Source of the DNA: Psychrobacillus sp040274765
GTDB taxonomy: Bacteria; Bacillota; Bacilli; Bacillales_A; Planococcaceae
Reading direction: 5' to 3'
NCBI GenBank assembly: GCA_040274765.1
Contig: JBEMAY010000003.1
Location: 16,652 to 80,651 of the forward strand
Length of the DNA: 64,000 nucleotides
The position numbers were made by a program, and so were the translations under genes. The notes under the pieces are model-generated. The model was given only the letters and a program-made list of their open reading frames with translations. It was not told where the DNA came from and ran no database searches. Shown in pieces: positions 54,690 through 62,887 of the stretch (position 1 is the stretch's first letter; the number at the start of each line of letters is the position of its first letter).

Positions 54690-54943
54690 AACGAAGTAAA
54701 GAAAGCTAAGAAGAGGAGAAGTACGTAACGCAAGTTCCTTAGAGAGGACCATCACCGGCTGAAAGTGGTCTGAACCTATGAGTTATGGAAATGCACCTCG
54801 GAGCGCCAAGCCGAACTTATTAGTAGGCTGGACGTATCATCTGCGTTAAAGATGTGAAGCGGGAAAGGTATATATCTTTCCAATCAGAGTGGAACCGCGC
54901 AAAACAGCGTCTCTGTCTATATTTATAGACAGAGACTTTTTTT
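54690..54943 (+). promoter_or_regulatory. T-box riboswitch (tRNA-Cys) of cysE-cysS
   Basis: The T-box sequence AGAGTGGAACCGCG (54886-54899) precedes a terminator GTCTCTGTCTATA/TATAGACAGAGAC followed by seven T (54909-54943). In stem I the specifier loop holds GGAAATGCACC; TGC at 54792-54794 is the Cys codon, with the AGTA motif opposite (54720). Uncharged tRNA-Cys should allow readthrough into cysE and cysS. A candidate promoter TTGACT-17-GAAAAT begins at 54647. The 5' limit is approximate. Confidence 0.9.
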
Positions 54944-54984
54944 ATTGTTTAGGAAATTATAAAATTCTGAACTTGTGGATATAT

Positions 54985-55107
54985 AGATGTCTAGCTTCAG
55001 CGCCTTGCCCCTCGGGGTAAAATGGATAAAAGCTCGGGTGGCTGAGGAACTGCCTCCTCGCTTTTCTCATTTGCCTGTCGGGGCAGACATAGGCGCTTGC
55101 GCTTTTC
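54985..55107. repeat. Dispersed palindromic repeat, copy near cysE
   Basis: This single copy lies between the T-box terminator and the cysE ribosome binding site. Its outer stem is AGCGCC/GGCGCT, a third compensated version of the ATCGCC/GGCGAT and AGCACC/GGTGCT stems seen elsewhere. It will be transcribed as part of the cysE leader when the T-box reads through. Confidence 0.9.
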
Positions 55108-55131
55108 TTAAGGAAAAAAGGAGTGATTATC

Positions 55132-55806
55132 GTGTTTGAGCGGATGAAAGAAGATATAGAGGTAGTGTTTGAACAGGATCCCGCTGCTACTAGTAAGCTG
55201 GAGGTTGTATTGACCTATGCAGGTTTGCATGCAGTTTGGAGTCATCGGGTAGCACATAACTTTTATAAAAGAAAATGGTTTTTCCTTGCAAGGCTAATCT
55301 CGCAAATAAGCAGGTTCTTTACAGGTATAGAAATTCACCCTGGAGCGGTAATTGGCCGTCGTTTCTTCATCGACCATGGTTCAGGTGTTGTTATCGGAGA
55401 AACGTGTGAAATAGGAGACGATTGTACGATCTATCAAGGTGTTACCTTAGGTGGCACTGGAAAAGAAAAAGGAAAGCGACACCCTACTCTTAAGAATAAT
55501 GTTTTAGTAGCAACTGGAGCTAAAGTGTTGGGTTCTATTACAATCGGTGATAACAGTAAGGTAGGAGCAGGCTCTGTCGTCTTAAAGGATGTACCAGAGG
55601 ATTCCACAGTAGTTGGCATACCCGGGGTAGTCGTCATTCAGAATGGTAAAAAGGTAAAAAGAGATTTAGATCATCAAAACCTTCCCGATCCATTTTCAGA
55701 TCGATGCAAGGAAATGGAAGATAAGATTCAGCAGCTACAGGAAGAGATAGTTCAATTGCTAGAGGAAAAGGAGAGAGCTAATCGCCATGACAATTCAAAT
55801 CTTTAA
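55132..55806 (+). CDS. cysE: Serine O-acetyltransferase CysE
   Basis: This 224-residue enzyme makes O-acetylserine from serine and acetyl-CoA, the first step to cysteine. Helical N-terminal domain, then left-handed beta-helix hexapeptide repeats with IEIHPGA, FIDHGSGVVIGET and VTLGGTGKEKGKRHP. GTG at 55132 follows AAGGAG by eight bases and gives MFERM, like B. subtilis MFFRM. It overlaps cysS by 20 bases; both are under the T-box. Confidence 0.95.
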   Translation: MFERMKEDIEVVFEQDPAATSKLEVVLTYAGLHAVWSHRVAHNFYKRKWFFLARLISQISRFFTGIEIHPGAVIGRRFFIDHGSGVVIGETCEIGDDCTIYQGVTLGGTGKEKGKRHPTLKNNVLVATGAKVLGSITIGDNSKVGAGSVVLKDVPEDSTVVGIPGVVVIQNGKKVKRDLDHQNLPDPFSDRCKEMEDKIQQLQEEIVQLLEEKERANRHDNSNL

Positions 55807-57187
55807 TTCACTAAAACGTGAGAAAGAACCATTTGTGCCAATAGAAGAAGGAAAGGTAAAAATGTATGTCTGCGGTCCAACGGTATATAATTACATTCAT
55901 ATTGGTAATGCACGACCAGTTATCGTGTATGACACGGTCCGTAAGTATTTGCAATATCGTGGTTACGATGTGACATTCGTAAGTAATTTTACAGATGTAG
56001 ATGACAAGATTATTAAAGCGGCCAATGAACTCGGTGAAGATGTATCGGAGCTCACTGATCGTTTTATTAAAGCTTATTATGCAGACGTAGAGGCTCTTGG
56101 ATGCACGAAGGCAGACTCACATCCTCGTGTAACAGAACATATGGATGAAATTATAGATTTCATAAAAGTATTAGTGGAAAAAGGCTATGCTTATGAATCA
56201 CAGGGCGATGTATACTACCGTACTAGAAAATTTGATGGATACGGTAAACTTTCTCATCAGTCCGTAGATGACTTAAAGGTAGGTGCACGCATTGAGCGTG
56301 GGGAAAAGAAAGAGGATGCACTAGATTTTGCTCTATGGAAAGCAGCAAAGCCTGGTGAGATATTCTGGGAAAGCCCATGGGGGCAAGGTAGACCAGGATG
56401 GCATATCGAATGCTCTGTTATGGCACGTGAGATTTTGGGAGATACAATCGATATACATGCTGGTGGACAGGATTTAACCTTCCCTCATCATGAAAATGAG
56501 ATTGCTCAATCGGAGGCTAGAACTGGAAAAACCTTTGCTAGGTATTGGATGCATAACGGTTATATCAACATAGACAACGAAAAAATGTCTAAGTCACTTG
56601 GTAACTTTGTATTGGTCAATGATATTCGTAAACAAATTAACCCGCAAGTGCTCCGATTCTTTATGCTAAGCGTTCATTACCGTAACCCAATTAACTATTC
56701 TCAAGAGCTTGTAGAGCAGGCAGAGGCAGGTTTAGAACGTATTCGTACTTCATATGAAAATGTGCTTCACCGTTTAAATACAACAGCGGATTTAGGAGAT
56801 CAGCATGATATATGGTTACACAAAATACAAGAGGTTAAGCAGCAGTTTGAGACAGCAATGGATGACGATTTTAATACTGCAAATGGAATAGCTGCATTAT
56901 TTGAATTATCGAAGCTAGCGAACACTTATCTACTAGAAAAACAAACATCTGAAGCAGTATTAAAACAATTTATATCGATCTTGGATGTTTTAACAGCAGT
57001 TCTTGGAATTACCCTTTCTAAGGAGGAAGAAGTGCTGGATGAGGAAATCGATGCACTTATCGAAGAACGTAACCAGGCAAGAAAAGATCGAAATTTTGCT
57101 CGTGCAGATGAAATTAGAGATCAGCTGAAGGAAATGAATATTATTTTAGAAGATACTGCCCAAGGTATCCGATGGAAGCGTGGGTGA
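55787..57187 (+). CDS. cysS: Cysteinyl-tRNA synthetase
   Basis: This 466-residue class I synthetase has the HIGH motif HIGNARP, KMSKSLGN near residue 265, and the zinc ligands of the family (Cys in YVCGPTVYN, Cys in WHIECS and the His/Glu of HHENE). The ATG lies inside the end of cysE, coupling translation. It shares the Cys T-box. Confidence 0.96.
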   Translation: MTIQIFNSLKREKEPFVPIEEGKVKMYVCGPTVYNYIHIGNARPVIVYDTVRKYLQYRGYDVTFVSNFTDVDDKIIKAANELGEDVSELTDRFIKAYYADVEALGCTKADSHPRVTEHMDEIIDFIKVLVEKGYAYESQGDVYYRTRKFDGYGKLSHQSVDDLKVGARIERGEKKEDALDFALWKAAKPGEIFWESPWGQGRPGWHIECSVMAREILGDTIDIHAGGQDLTFPHHENEIAQSEARTGKTFARYWMHNGYINIDNEKMSKSLGNFVLVNDIRKQINPQVLRFFMLSVHYRNPINYSQELVEQAEAGLERIRTSYENVLHRLNTTADLGDQHDIWLHKIQEVKQQFETAMDDDFNTANGIAALFELSKLANTYLLEKQTSEAVLKQFISILDVLTAVLGITLSKEEEVLDEEIDALIEERNQARKDRNFARADEIRDQLKEMNIILEDTAQGIRWKRG

Positions 57188-57192
57188 GCCTT

Positions 57193-57609
57193 GTGGAATT
57201 TAAAATATCAGATGTAAAGCAGCTTAATTCTTTAGCTTTAGCTTATATGGGTGATGCGGTGTTTGAACAAGTAGTACGAGAACACCTCATCCGCTCAGGG
57301 CGGGTTAGACCGAACATTCTTCATAAAGAAGCAACAAATTATGTATCGGCCAAGGCACAAGCAACAATTGTCAAAGAAATGTTAAACACTAATTTCTTAA
57401 CGGAAGAAGAAGAGGCTGTCTTAAGAAGAGGAAGAAATGCTAAATCAGGAACTGTTCCTAAAAATACAGACGTTTTAACGTATCATTACAGCACAGCGTT
57501 TGAAGCAGTAATTGGTAGCTTATACTTAAGTGAGCAAGCAGATCGTTTGCAAGAGGTGCTGCGATTTTCCATTGAATTTATCGATGGGCAAAAGGGAGAG
57601 AAAAAATAA
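57193..57609 (+). CDS. mrnC: Mini-ribonuclease III MrnC
   Basis: This 138-residue RNase III-like protein lacks the dsRNA-binding domain. It keeps the catalytic signature ALAYMGDAVFEQ near residue 15. Mini-III trims the ends of 23S rRNA precursors together with L3. GTG at 57193 chosen (GGGTGAG upstream; product aligns with B. subtilis YazC), 5 bp after cysS. It overlaps rlmB by one base. Confidence 0.92.
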   Translation: MEFKISDVKQLNSLALAYMGDAVFEQVVREHLIRSGRVRPNILHKEATNYVSAKAQATIVKEMLNTNFLTEEEEAVLRRGRNAKSGTVPKNTDVLTYHYSTAFEAVIGSLYLSEQADRLQEVLRFSIEFIDGQKGEKK

Positions 57610-58370
57610 TGACAGAGAAAAATGAGCAAACTGGTGAGATTATTGCCGGTAAAAATCCAGTCGTAGAAGCATTGCGTTCTGGCAGAGACATGAATAAGGT
57701 CTGGATTGCTGAAGGGATTCAAAAAAGTGGTGTGACAGAAATTATACAATTGGCGAAGGAATCAGGAATTATCGTTCAATTTGTTCCAAAGAAGAAGCTG
57801 GATAATCTAACGGATGCAAACCATCAAGGAATTGTAGCTTCTGTTGCTGCATACAAATACGCTGAATTAGATGATTTATTTGATCTAGCTACTAGTAAAA
57901 AAGAGGACCCGCTTTTTATCATTTTAGATGAAATTGAGGACCCACATAACCTAGGGTCTATTATGCGTACGGCAGATGCTGTAGGAGCGCATGGGATTAT
58001 CATTCCAAAAAGAAGAGCTGTTGGGTTAACAGCAGTTGTAGCCAAAGCATCTACTGGTGCAATTGAGCATGTTCCTGTTTATCGCGCTGGGAACTTGGCC
58101 CAAACAGTGGACGAGCTCAAAGAGCGTGGAGTTTGGATTGCAGGGACAGATGCAGCTAAATCAACAGATTATAGAAATATGGATGCTACCCTCCCATTAG
58201 CACTCATTATTGGAAGTGAAGGAAAAGGGATGAGTCGATTATTGAAAGATAAATGCGACTTTCTTTACCATTTGCCGATGGTTGGTCATGTAACTAGCTT
58301 GAATGCGTCTGTTGCTGCGTCAATCCTTCTATACGAAGTTTTGCGCGTAAGAAACCCGCTTAAAGGATAA
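57609..58370 (+). CDS. rlmB: 23S rRNA 2'-O-methyltransferase RlmB
   Basis: This 253-residue SpoU-family (SPOUT) enzyme has an N-terminal substrate-binding domain (GKNPVVEALRS) and the three SpoU motifs: EDPHNLGSIMRTA, IGSEGKGMSRL and SLNASVAASILLYE. It methylates G2251 of 23S rRNA in E. coli. ATG overlaps the mrnC stop as TAATG. Confidence 0.94.
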   Translation: MTEKNEQTGEIIAGKNPVVEALRSGRDMNKVWIAEGIQKSGVTEIIQLAKESGIIVQFVPKKKLDNLTDANHQGIVASVAAYKYAELDDLFDLATSKKEDPLFIILDEIEDPHNLGSIMRTADAVGAHGIIIPKRRAVGLTAVVAKASTGAIEHVPVYRAGNLAQTVDELKERGVWIAGTDAAKSTDYRNMDATLPLALIIGSEGKGMSRLLKDKCDFLYHLPMVGHVTSLNASVAASILLYEVLRVRNPLKG

Positions 58371-58374
58371 AATC

Positions 58375-58884
58375 ATGCAGATTCTACTTGTCGATGGATA
58401 TAATATCATCGGCGCATGGAGCGAATTAAGAAAGTTAAAAAATGATAAATTACTAGATGCTAGAGATAGACTGATCGAGCAAATGGCAGAATATAAAGCG
58501 TTTACTGGTATACGAGTAATAGTAGTGTTTGATGCCCACTTAGTGCCGGGTATAGAAAACAAAAAGAAACAGTATGATGTGGAAATTATTTTTACTCGAA
58601 AAAATGAAACAGCAGACGAACGAATTGAAAAGATGACTCGGGAGTTAAGTGGTAGGCGTGTGCAAATTTATGTGGCAACCTCTGATATGACAGAGCAGCG
58701 AGTCATATTTGGACAAGGTGCGCTAAGAAAATCTGCAAGAGAGTTAGAAATTGAAATGATTTCTATTTCCTCGAATATTACGAAAAAAGTGAAGAATATC
58801 CAAGAAACTAAGCCGTCCTCGACCATTGATTTATCAGAAGAAGTAGCGGAAATTTTCGAAAAATGGCGAAGAGGAATGAAATGA
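58375..58884 (+). CDS. rae1: Ribosome-associated endoribonuclease Rae1 (YacP)
   Basis: This 169-residue NYN/PIN-like nuclease begins ILLVDGYNIIGAW with the first catalytic Asp, and has VVFDAH and TSDMTEQ acidic residues. B. subtilis Rae1 enters the ribosomal A site and cleaves mRNA during translation. It follows rlmB by four bases and ends just before the sigH promoter. Confidence 0.93.
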   Translation: MQILLVDGYNIIGAWSELRKLKNDKLLDARDRLIEQMAEYKAFTGIRVIVVFDAHLVPGIENKKKQYDVEIIFTRKNETADERIEKMTRELSGRRVQIYVATSDMTEQRVIFGQGALRKSARELEIEMISISSNITKKVKNIQETKPSSTIDLSEEVAEIFEKWRRGMK

Positions 58885-58888
58885 CTCA

Positions 58889-58918
58889 TTGACGCTATAA
58901 ATTTGAATCCTGTATACT
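58889..58918 (+). promoter_or_regulatory. Sigma-A promoter of sigH
   Basis: TTGACG and TATACT are 18 bp apart, with TG just before the -10. Transcription would start near 58925, which rules out the ATG at 58920 as the sigH start. Confidence 0.65.
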
Positions 58919-58955
58919 GATGGTAAATATGTCTAATTTAGCTGAGGTGACTTCA

Positions 58956-59600
58956 TTGGAAAAGACAGAGCTGAATCTACAACAATTGGATAGTTTACTA
59001 GATGAAGAGCTTGTAGAAATGGTTCATCAAGGAAACACCGAAGCGCTAGATTATTTAATAACGAAATACCGTTCATTTGTGAGAATGAAAGGTAGATCCT
59101 ATTTTTTAATAGGGGCGGATAAGGAAGATATTCTTCAAGAGGGAATGATTGGATTATATAAAGCGATTCGAGACTTTAAAGAGGAAAAGCTTTCATCCTT
59201 TAGGGCATTTGCAGAATTATGTATAACAAGACAGATTATTACTGCTATTAAAACCGCTACTCGGCAAAAGCATATTCCACTCAATTCATACATTTCCTTG
59301 GACAAGCCCATTTATGATGAGGAGTCAGATCGTACACTCATGGACATCATTGCAGGATCTGTAGTAGACGACCCTGAAGAGTTGATCATAAACAGAGAAA
59401 ACTATGATTACATGGAAGGTAAAATGGGTGAAATTTTAAGTGAGCTAGAACAGCAGGTGCTATCGTTATATCTTGATGGCCAATCCTATCAAGAGATATC
59501 AGAGGAATTGAATAGACACGTAAAATCTATTGATAATGCTTTGCAGAGAGTAAAGCGTAAGCTGGAGCGGTATATGGAGATCGGTAGTAATTATGCATAA
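58956..59600 (+). CDS. sigH: RNA polymerase sigma-H factor
   Basis: This 214-residue sigma-70-type factor for early sporulation and competence has region 2 (DYLITKYRSFV...IGADKEDILQEGMIGLYKAIRDF) and a C-terminal region 4 helix-turn-helix (SYQEISEELNRHVKSIDNALQR). TTG at 58956 was chosen because GAGGTG lies six bases upstream and the promoter -10 box at 58913 excludes the upstream ATG. Confidence 0.94.
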   Translation: MEKTELNLQQLDSLLDEELVEMVHQGNTEALDYLITKYRSFVRMKGRSYFLIGADKEDILQEGMIGLYKAIRDFKEEKLSSFRAFAELCITRQIITAIKTATRQKHIPLNSYISLDKPIYDEESDRTLMDIIAGSVVDDPEELIINRENYDYMEGKMGEILSELEQQVLSLYLDGQSYQEISEELNRHVKSIDNALQRVKRKLERYMEIGSNYA

Positions 59601-59673
59601 TTTGGCATTTTGTTGACACAGTAAGTCTAAGGTGATAATCTTGAAAAAGACTTATACACCAAAAGGTGAGATT

Positions 59674-59823
59674 ATGACTAAGAAAATTGTTTTGAGTTGC
59701 GTAGAATGTGGTAATCGCAATTATACAGTTCCAGTATCTAAAGATAGCGGTTCTGTTCGTATAGAGAGAAAAAAATACTGCACGCATTGTAATGCTCATA
59801 CAGTACACAAACAAACAATATGA
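59674..59823 (+). CDS. rpmG: Ribosomal protein L33
   Basis: This 49-residue zinc-type L33 has two CxxC pairs (CVEC and CTHC). The ATG at 59674 has AAAGGTGAG upstream and starts at the conserved MTKKI; the frame extends upstream without reason. In the same order as in B. subtilis (rpmGB-secE-nusG). Confidence 0.93.
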   Translation: MTKKIVLSCVECGNRNYTVPVSKDSGSVRIERKKYCTHCNAHTVHKQTI

Positions 59824-59865
59824 GTATGTAAGAAAGATAGATATTCCATGTGGAGGTTTAGCTAA

Positions 59866-60051
59866 ATGGCTAATATTGGTGGTTTTTTTAAAAACGTAGG
59901 ATCAGAAATGAGAAAAGTAAGTTGGCCAAAACGTAAAGAGCTGACACGTTACACAATCATTGTACTTGCAACAGTAGTGGTAATGGCTGTATTCTTTGCA
60001 GTAGTGGACTTAGGAATTTCTGAATTGTTCCGTTGGTACTTGGAGTTATAG
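59866..60051 (+). CDS. secE: Preprotein translocase subunit SecE
   Basis: This 61-residue single-helix subunit of SecYEG has the conserved amphipathic KVSWPKRKEL segment followed by one membrane helix (about residues 30-50). GTGGAGG precedes the ATG. Confidence 0.96.
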   Translation: MANIGGFFKNVGSEMRKVSWPKRKELTRYTIIVLATVVVMAVFFAVVDLGISELFRWYLEL

Positions 60052-60078
60052 GTTTGTAGCATGTAAATATTTGAAAAT

Positions 60079-60108
60079 AGCCCGTCTTAGTCAACGAACG
60101 GGTTTTTT
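60079..60108 (+). terminator. Terminator-like hairpin between secE and nusG
   Basis: AGCCCGT and ACGGGTT pair (one G-T) around a 12-base loop, followed by TTTTT. Confidence 0.65.
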
Positions 60109-60124
60109 CATTTGTCTTAGAAAA

Positions 60125-60152
60125 GGAGGGAAGGACATCTAGTCCTGACACT
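60125..60152 (+). promoter_or_regulatory. nusG ribosome binding site displaced by a hairpin
   Basis: GGAGGG (60125-60130) stands 22 bases before the ATG, too far for normal initiation. Between them AGGAC-ATCTA-GTCCT (60132-60146) can fold; if it does, the spacing becomes seven bases. No start codon lies in the intervening frame. Confidence 0.6.
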
Positions 60153-60686
60153 ATGGAAAAAAATTGGTATGTTGTTCATACGTACTCTGGGTATGAAAAT
60201 AAAGTAAAAGCAAATTTAGAAAAGCGTGTAGAAACAATGGGGATGTCTGATAAGATATTCCGAGTATACATCCCGGAACAAGAAGAAACAGATTTTAAAG
60301 ATGGGAAGAAACGTGTGGTTACAAGGAAAACATTCCCTGGGTATGTTTTCGTCGAGTTAATTATGACAGATGATGCTTGGTATGTAGTACGTAACACACC
60401 AGGAGTAACTGGATTCCTTGGTTCATCAGGTGGGGGAACAAAACCTACACCACTTGCTCCAGAAGAGGTTCAATCTATGTTGAAGCAAATGGGCATGAAC
60501 GATCGCGTCGTTGAGGTAGATTTCTCTGTTGGAGAATTAGTAGAAGTCCTAGAAGGGCCATTTGCTCATTTCCAAGGTAAAGTAGAAGCAATTGAGGCAG
60601 AAAAAGGTAAAGTAACCGTTTCTATAGATATGTTCGGGCGCGAAACGAATATGGAGCTCGATTTCGAACAAGTAATTAAAGTATAA
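60153..60686 (+). CDS. nusG: Transcription elongation/termination factor NusG
   Basis: This 177-residue protein has the NGN domain (MEKNWYVVHTYSGYENKVK start, residues 1-110) and a C-terminal KOW domain (about 125-175, FAHFQGKVEAI). It binds RNA polymerase and, in Bacilli, also stimulates pausing. The conserved N-terminus fixes the ATG although its ribosome binding site is distant. Confidence 0.96.
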   Translation: MEKNWYVVHTYSGYENKVKANLEKRVETMGMSDKIFRVYIPEQEETDFKDGKKRVVTRKTFPGYVFVELIMTDDAWYVVRNTPGVTGFLGSSGGGTKPTPLAPEEVQSMLKQMGMNDRVVEVDFSVGELVEVLEGPFAHFQGKVEAIEAEKGKVTVSIDMFGRETNMELDFEQVIKV

Positions 60687-60800
60687 TTTATACTTGCTAA
60701 AAAAATGGATAAGTGGTATCATTTCAAAGGTCAGACTGAAAAAAAGTCTGCATGAATTTTCTAAATGTTATCAGCGCAGAGCTGAGAGACAGATATTTGA

Positions 60801-60825
60801 GTGGGAGGGGCAACCCAATTACCAC
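60801..60825 (+). promoter_or_regulatory. Putative L1-binding site before rplK
   Basis: GTGGGAGG and ACCAC, 12 bases apart, resemble the L1 stalk of 23S rRNA (GGTGGGAGG with TACCACC). L1 is known to repress its operon by binding such mimics. A hairpin CAGACT/AGTCTG lies further up in the same leader. Confidence 0.55.
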
Positions 60826-60851
60826 ATCACGGACTTAAGGAGGTGTGTCTC

Positions 60852-61277
60852 GTGGCTAAAAAAGTGATTAAAGTTGTTAAATTACAAATTCCTGCTGGTA
60901 AAGCTAATCCAGCTCCACCGGTTGGTCCTGCATTAGGACAAGCGGGTGTTAATATCATGGGATTCTGTAAGGAGTTCAACGCACGTACTGCTGATCAAGC
61001 AGGTCTAATCATTCCGGTTGAAATTTCTGTATTTGAAGATCGTTCTTTTACTTTCATTACAAAAACTCCGCCGGCAGCAGTGTTACTTAAAGTAGCAGCA
61101 GGAATTCAATCTGGATCAGGTGAACCAAACCGCGTTAAAGTGGCGACAGTTAAACGTGAAAAAGTTCGCGAAATCGCTGAACAAAAAATGCCAGATCTAA
61201 ACGCTGCATCTGTTGAAACAGCTATGTTGATGGTTGAAGGTACAGCACGTAGCATGGGTATTACGATCGAAGACTAA
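60852..61277 (+). CDS. rplK: Ribosomal protein L11
   Basis: This 141-residue L11 has the Pro-rich VKLQIPAGKANPAPPVGPALGQ start and the C-terminal rRNA-binding domain. GTG at 60852 has AAGGAGG upstream and gives the universal MAKK start. It is the first gene of the rplKA operon. Confidence 0.97.
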   Translation: MAKKVIKVVKLQIPAGKANPAPPVGPALGQAGVNIMGFCKEFNARTADQAGLIIPVEISVFEDRSFTFITKTPPAAVLLKVAAGIQSGSGEPNRVKVATVKREKVREIAEQKMPDLNAASVETAMLMVEGTARSMGITIED

Positions 61278-61317
61278 TACTCTATGTGATTTTGATATGA
61301 AGCAATTGTTTTTTGGA

Positions 61318-61353
61318 AGGTTGTAGTTGTTCCTTAGAATAACTGCAACCTTT
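61318..61353 (+). terminator. Long hairpin between rplK and rplA
   Basis: AGGTTGTAGTTGTT pairs with AATAACTGCAACCT over 14 positions (two G-T pairs), loop CCTTAG, with only TT following. It could be a partial terminator or processing site. Confidence 0.5.
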
Positions 61354-61357
61354 ACAC

Positions 61358-61384
61358 GTGGGAGGTTTATTCCGCTAAAACCAC
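61358..61384 (+). promoter_or_regulatory. Putative L1-binding site before rplA
   Basis: GTGGGAGG and ACCAC, 14 bases apart, form a second copy of the L1-stalk mimic, just before the rplA ribosome binding site. It repeats the motif seen before rplK. Confidence 0.55.
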
Positions 61385-61405
61385 TATCAAGGAGGACATT
61401 TTAAA

Positions 61406-62098
61406 ATGGCTAACAAAGGTAAAAAGTTACAAGAAGCTGCTAAATTAGTTGACAAAAATACTATGTATTCAGCTAAAGAAGCAATCGAACTTGCTAAAAA
61501 AACTAGCACAGTTAATTTTGATGCAACAGTTGAAGTTGCTTTCCGTCTAGGAATTGATACTCGTAAAAACGACCAACAAATCCGTGGAGCAGTAGTACTT
61601 CCAAACGGAACTGGTAAAACTCAACGTGTATTAGTTTTCGCTAAAGGTGAAAAACTTAAAGAAGCTGAAGCTGCAGGTGCAGACTATGTAGGTGACGTGG
61701 AATACATCAACAAAATCCAACAAGGATGGTTTGACTTCGATGTAATCGTAGCAACTCCTGACATGATGGGTGAAGTTGGTAAAATCGGTCGAGTACTTGG
61801 ACCAAAAGGTTTAATGCCAAACCCTAAAACTGGTACTGTTACATTTGATGTTACTAAAGCAATCGAAGAAATTAAAGCTGGTAAAGTAGAATACCGTGCT
61901 GACAAAGCAGGAATTATTCATGCTCCTATCGGAAAAGTTTCTTTCGAGGACGACAAATTAGTAGAAAACTTCATGGCAGTATTTGAAGTAATTCAAAAAG
62001 CTAAACCAGCTGCATCAAAAGGTGTTTACATGAAATCTGTAAATGTAACTACTACAATGGGTCCAGCTATTAAAGTTGACGCTCAATCAGTAAAATAA
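61406..62098 (+). CDS. rplA: Ribosomal protein L1
   Basis: This 230-residue L1 has the conserved GPKGLMPNPKTGTVT (near residue 130) and VEYRADKAGIIHAPIGKVSF. It binds 23S rRNA in the L1 stalk and, in many bacteria, its own mRNA; the sites at 60801 and 61358 fit that. AAGGAGG precedes the ATG. Confidence 0.97.
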   Translation: MANKGKKLQEAAKLVDKNTMYSAKEAIELAKKTSTVNFDATVEVAFRLGIDTRKNDQQIRGAVVLPNGTGKTQRVLVFAKGEKLKEAEAAGADYVGDVEYINKIQQGWFDFDVIVATPDMMGEVGKIGRVLGPKGLMPNPKTGTVTFDVTKAIEEIKAGKVEYRADKAGIIHAPIGKVSFEDDKLVENFMAVFEVIQKAKPAASKGVYMKSVNVTTTMGPAIKVDAQSVK

Positions 62099-62156
62099 TA
62101 ATTGACAACTAGTAGTCGATCTGATAAGATGACTTCTGTTGTGTAATATACATTTG

Positions 62157-62278
62157 TACCGTAGACAGTAGGAGTGACTTGTCACTTAATATCCTACCGA
62201 GGACACGTAAATTCAGATTCTAATTAGATGATGACTTTCTGCCTCTGTGTCTATCCGTAGATCAGAGGCTTTTCTTTT
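62157..62278 (+). promoter_or_regulatory. Ribosomal protein L10 leader with terminator
   Basis: The leader before rplJ folds as GTAGGA/TCCTAC around GTGAC/GTCAC (62168-62197), followed by CCGAGGACACG. It ends in a terminator GCCTCTG/CAGAGGC with TTTTCTTTT (62241-62278). It fits the Bacillus L10 leader through which L10(L12)4 represses rplJL. The limits are approximate. Confidence 0.75.
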
Positions 62279-62316
62279 GTCGGTATAAATGGCCAATTCT
62301 TATAGGAGGTGCCAAG

Positions 62317-62817
62317 ATGAGCAAAGCAATCGAAACAAAAAAAGTAATTGTAGACGATATCGCTGGTAAATTTAAATCTGCTGCTTCAGTAGTAGTTGTT
62401 GATTACCGTGGTTTAAACGTTGCACAAGTTACAGAATTACGTAAACAACTTCGTGAAGCTGGCGTTGAGTTCAAAGTTTATAAAAACTCACTTACACGTC
62501 GTGCTACTGAAATCGCAGGTGTTGAAGCGATCAACGAATTCTTAGTTGGACCAAATGCTGTTGCATTCTCTAACGAAGATGTAGTTGCTCCTGCAAAAAT
62601 CATCAACGATTTCGCTAAAAAGAACGAACAATTAGAAATTAAAGCAGGGATCATCGAAGGTAACGTATCTTCAGCTGAAGATGTAAAAGCACTTGCAGAA
62701 CTTCCATCACGCGAAGGACTACTTTCAATGCTTTTATCTGTACTTCAAGCTCCAGTGCGCAATTTCGCACTTGCAACAAAAGCTGTTGCAGAACAAAAAG
62801 AAGAGCAAGGCGCATAA
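62317..62817 (+). CDS. rplJ: Ribosomal protein L10
   Basis: This 166-residue L10 has an N-terminal rRNA-binding domain (VVVDYRGLNVAQVTELRKQL) and a C-terminal helix that carries L7/L12 dimers. TAGGAGG precedes the ATG. It is regulated by the L10 leader. Confidence 0.97.
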   Translation: MSKAIETKKVIVDDIAGKFKSAASVVVVDYRGLNVAQVTELRKQLREAGVEFKVYKNSLTRRATEIAGVEAINEFLVGPNAVAFSNEDVVAPAKIINDFAKKNEQLEIKAGIIEGNVSSAEDVKALAELPSREGLLSMLLSVLQAPVRNFALATKAVAEQKEEQGA

Positions 62818-62887
62818 TTTTCTATGCAACTCTTCACCAAAAAACCGGCTAATAGCCTAACATACCCACTAATAGGAGGAAAATAAA

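Noticed and set aside
58920..58955. Upstream ATG for sigH
   Set aside because: It lies between the -10 box and the expected transcription start, and the TTG at 58956 has a proper ribosome binding site.
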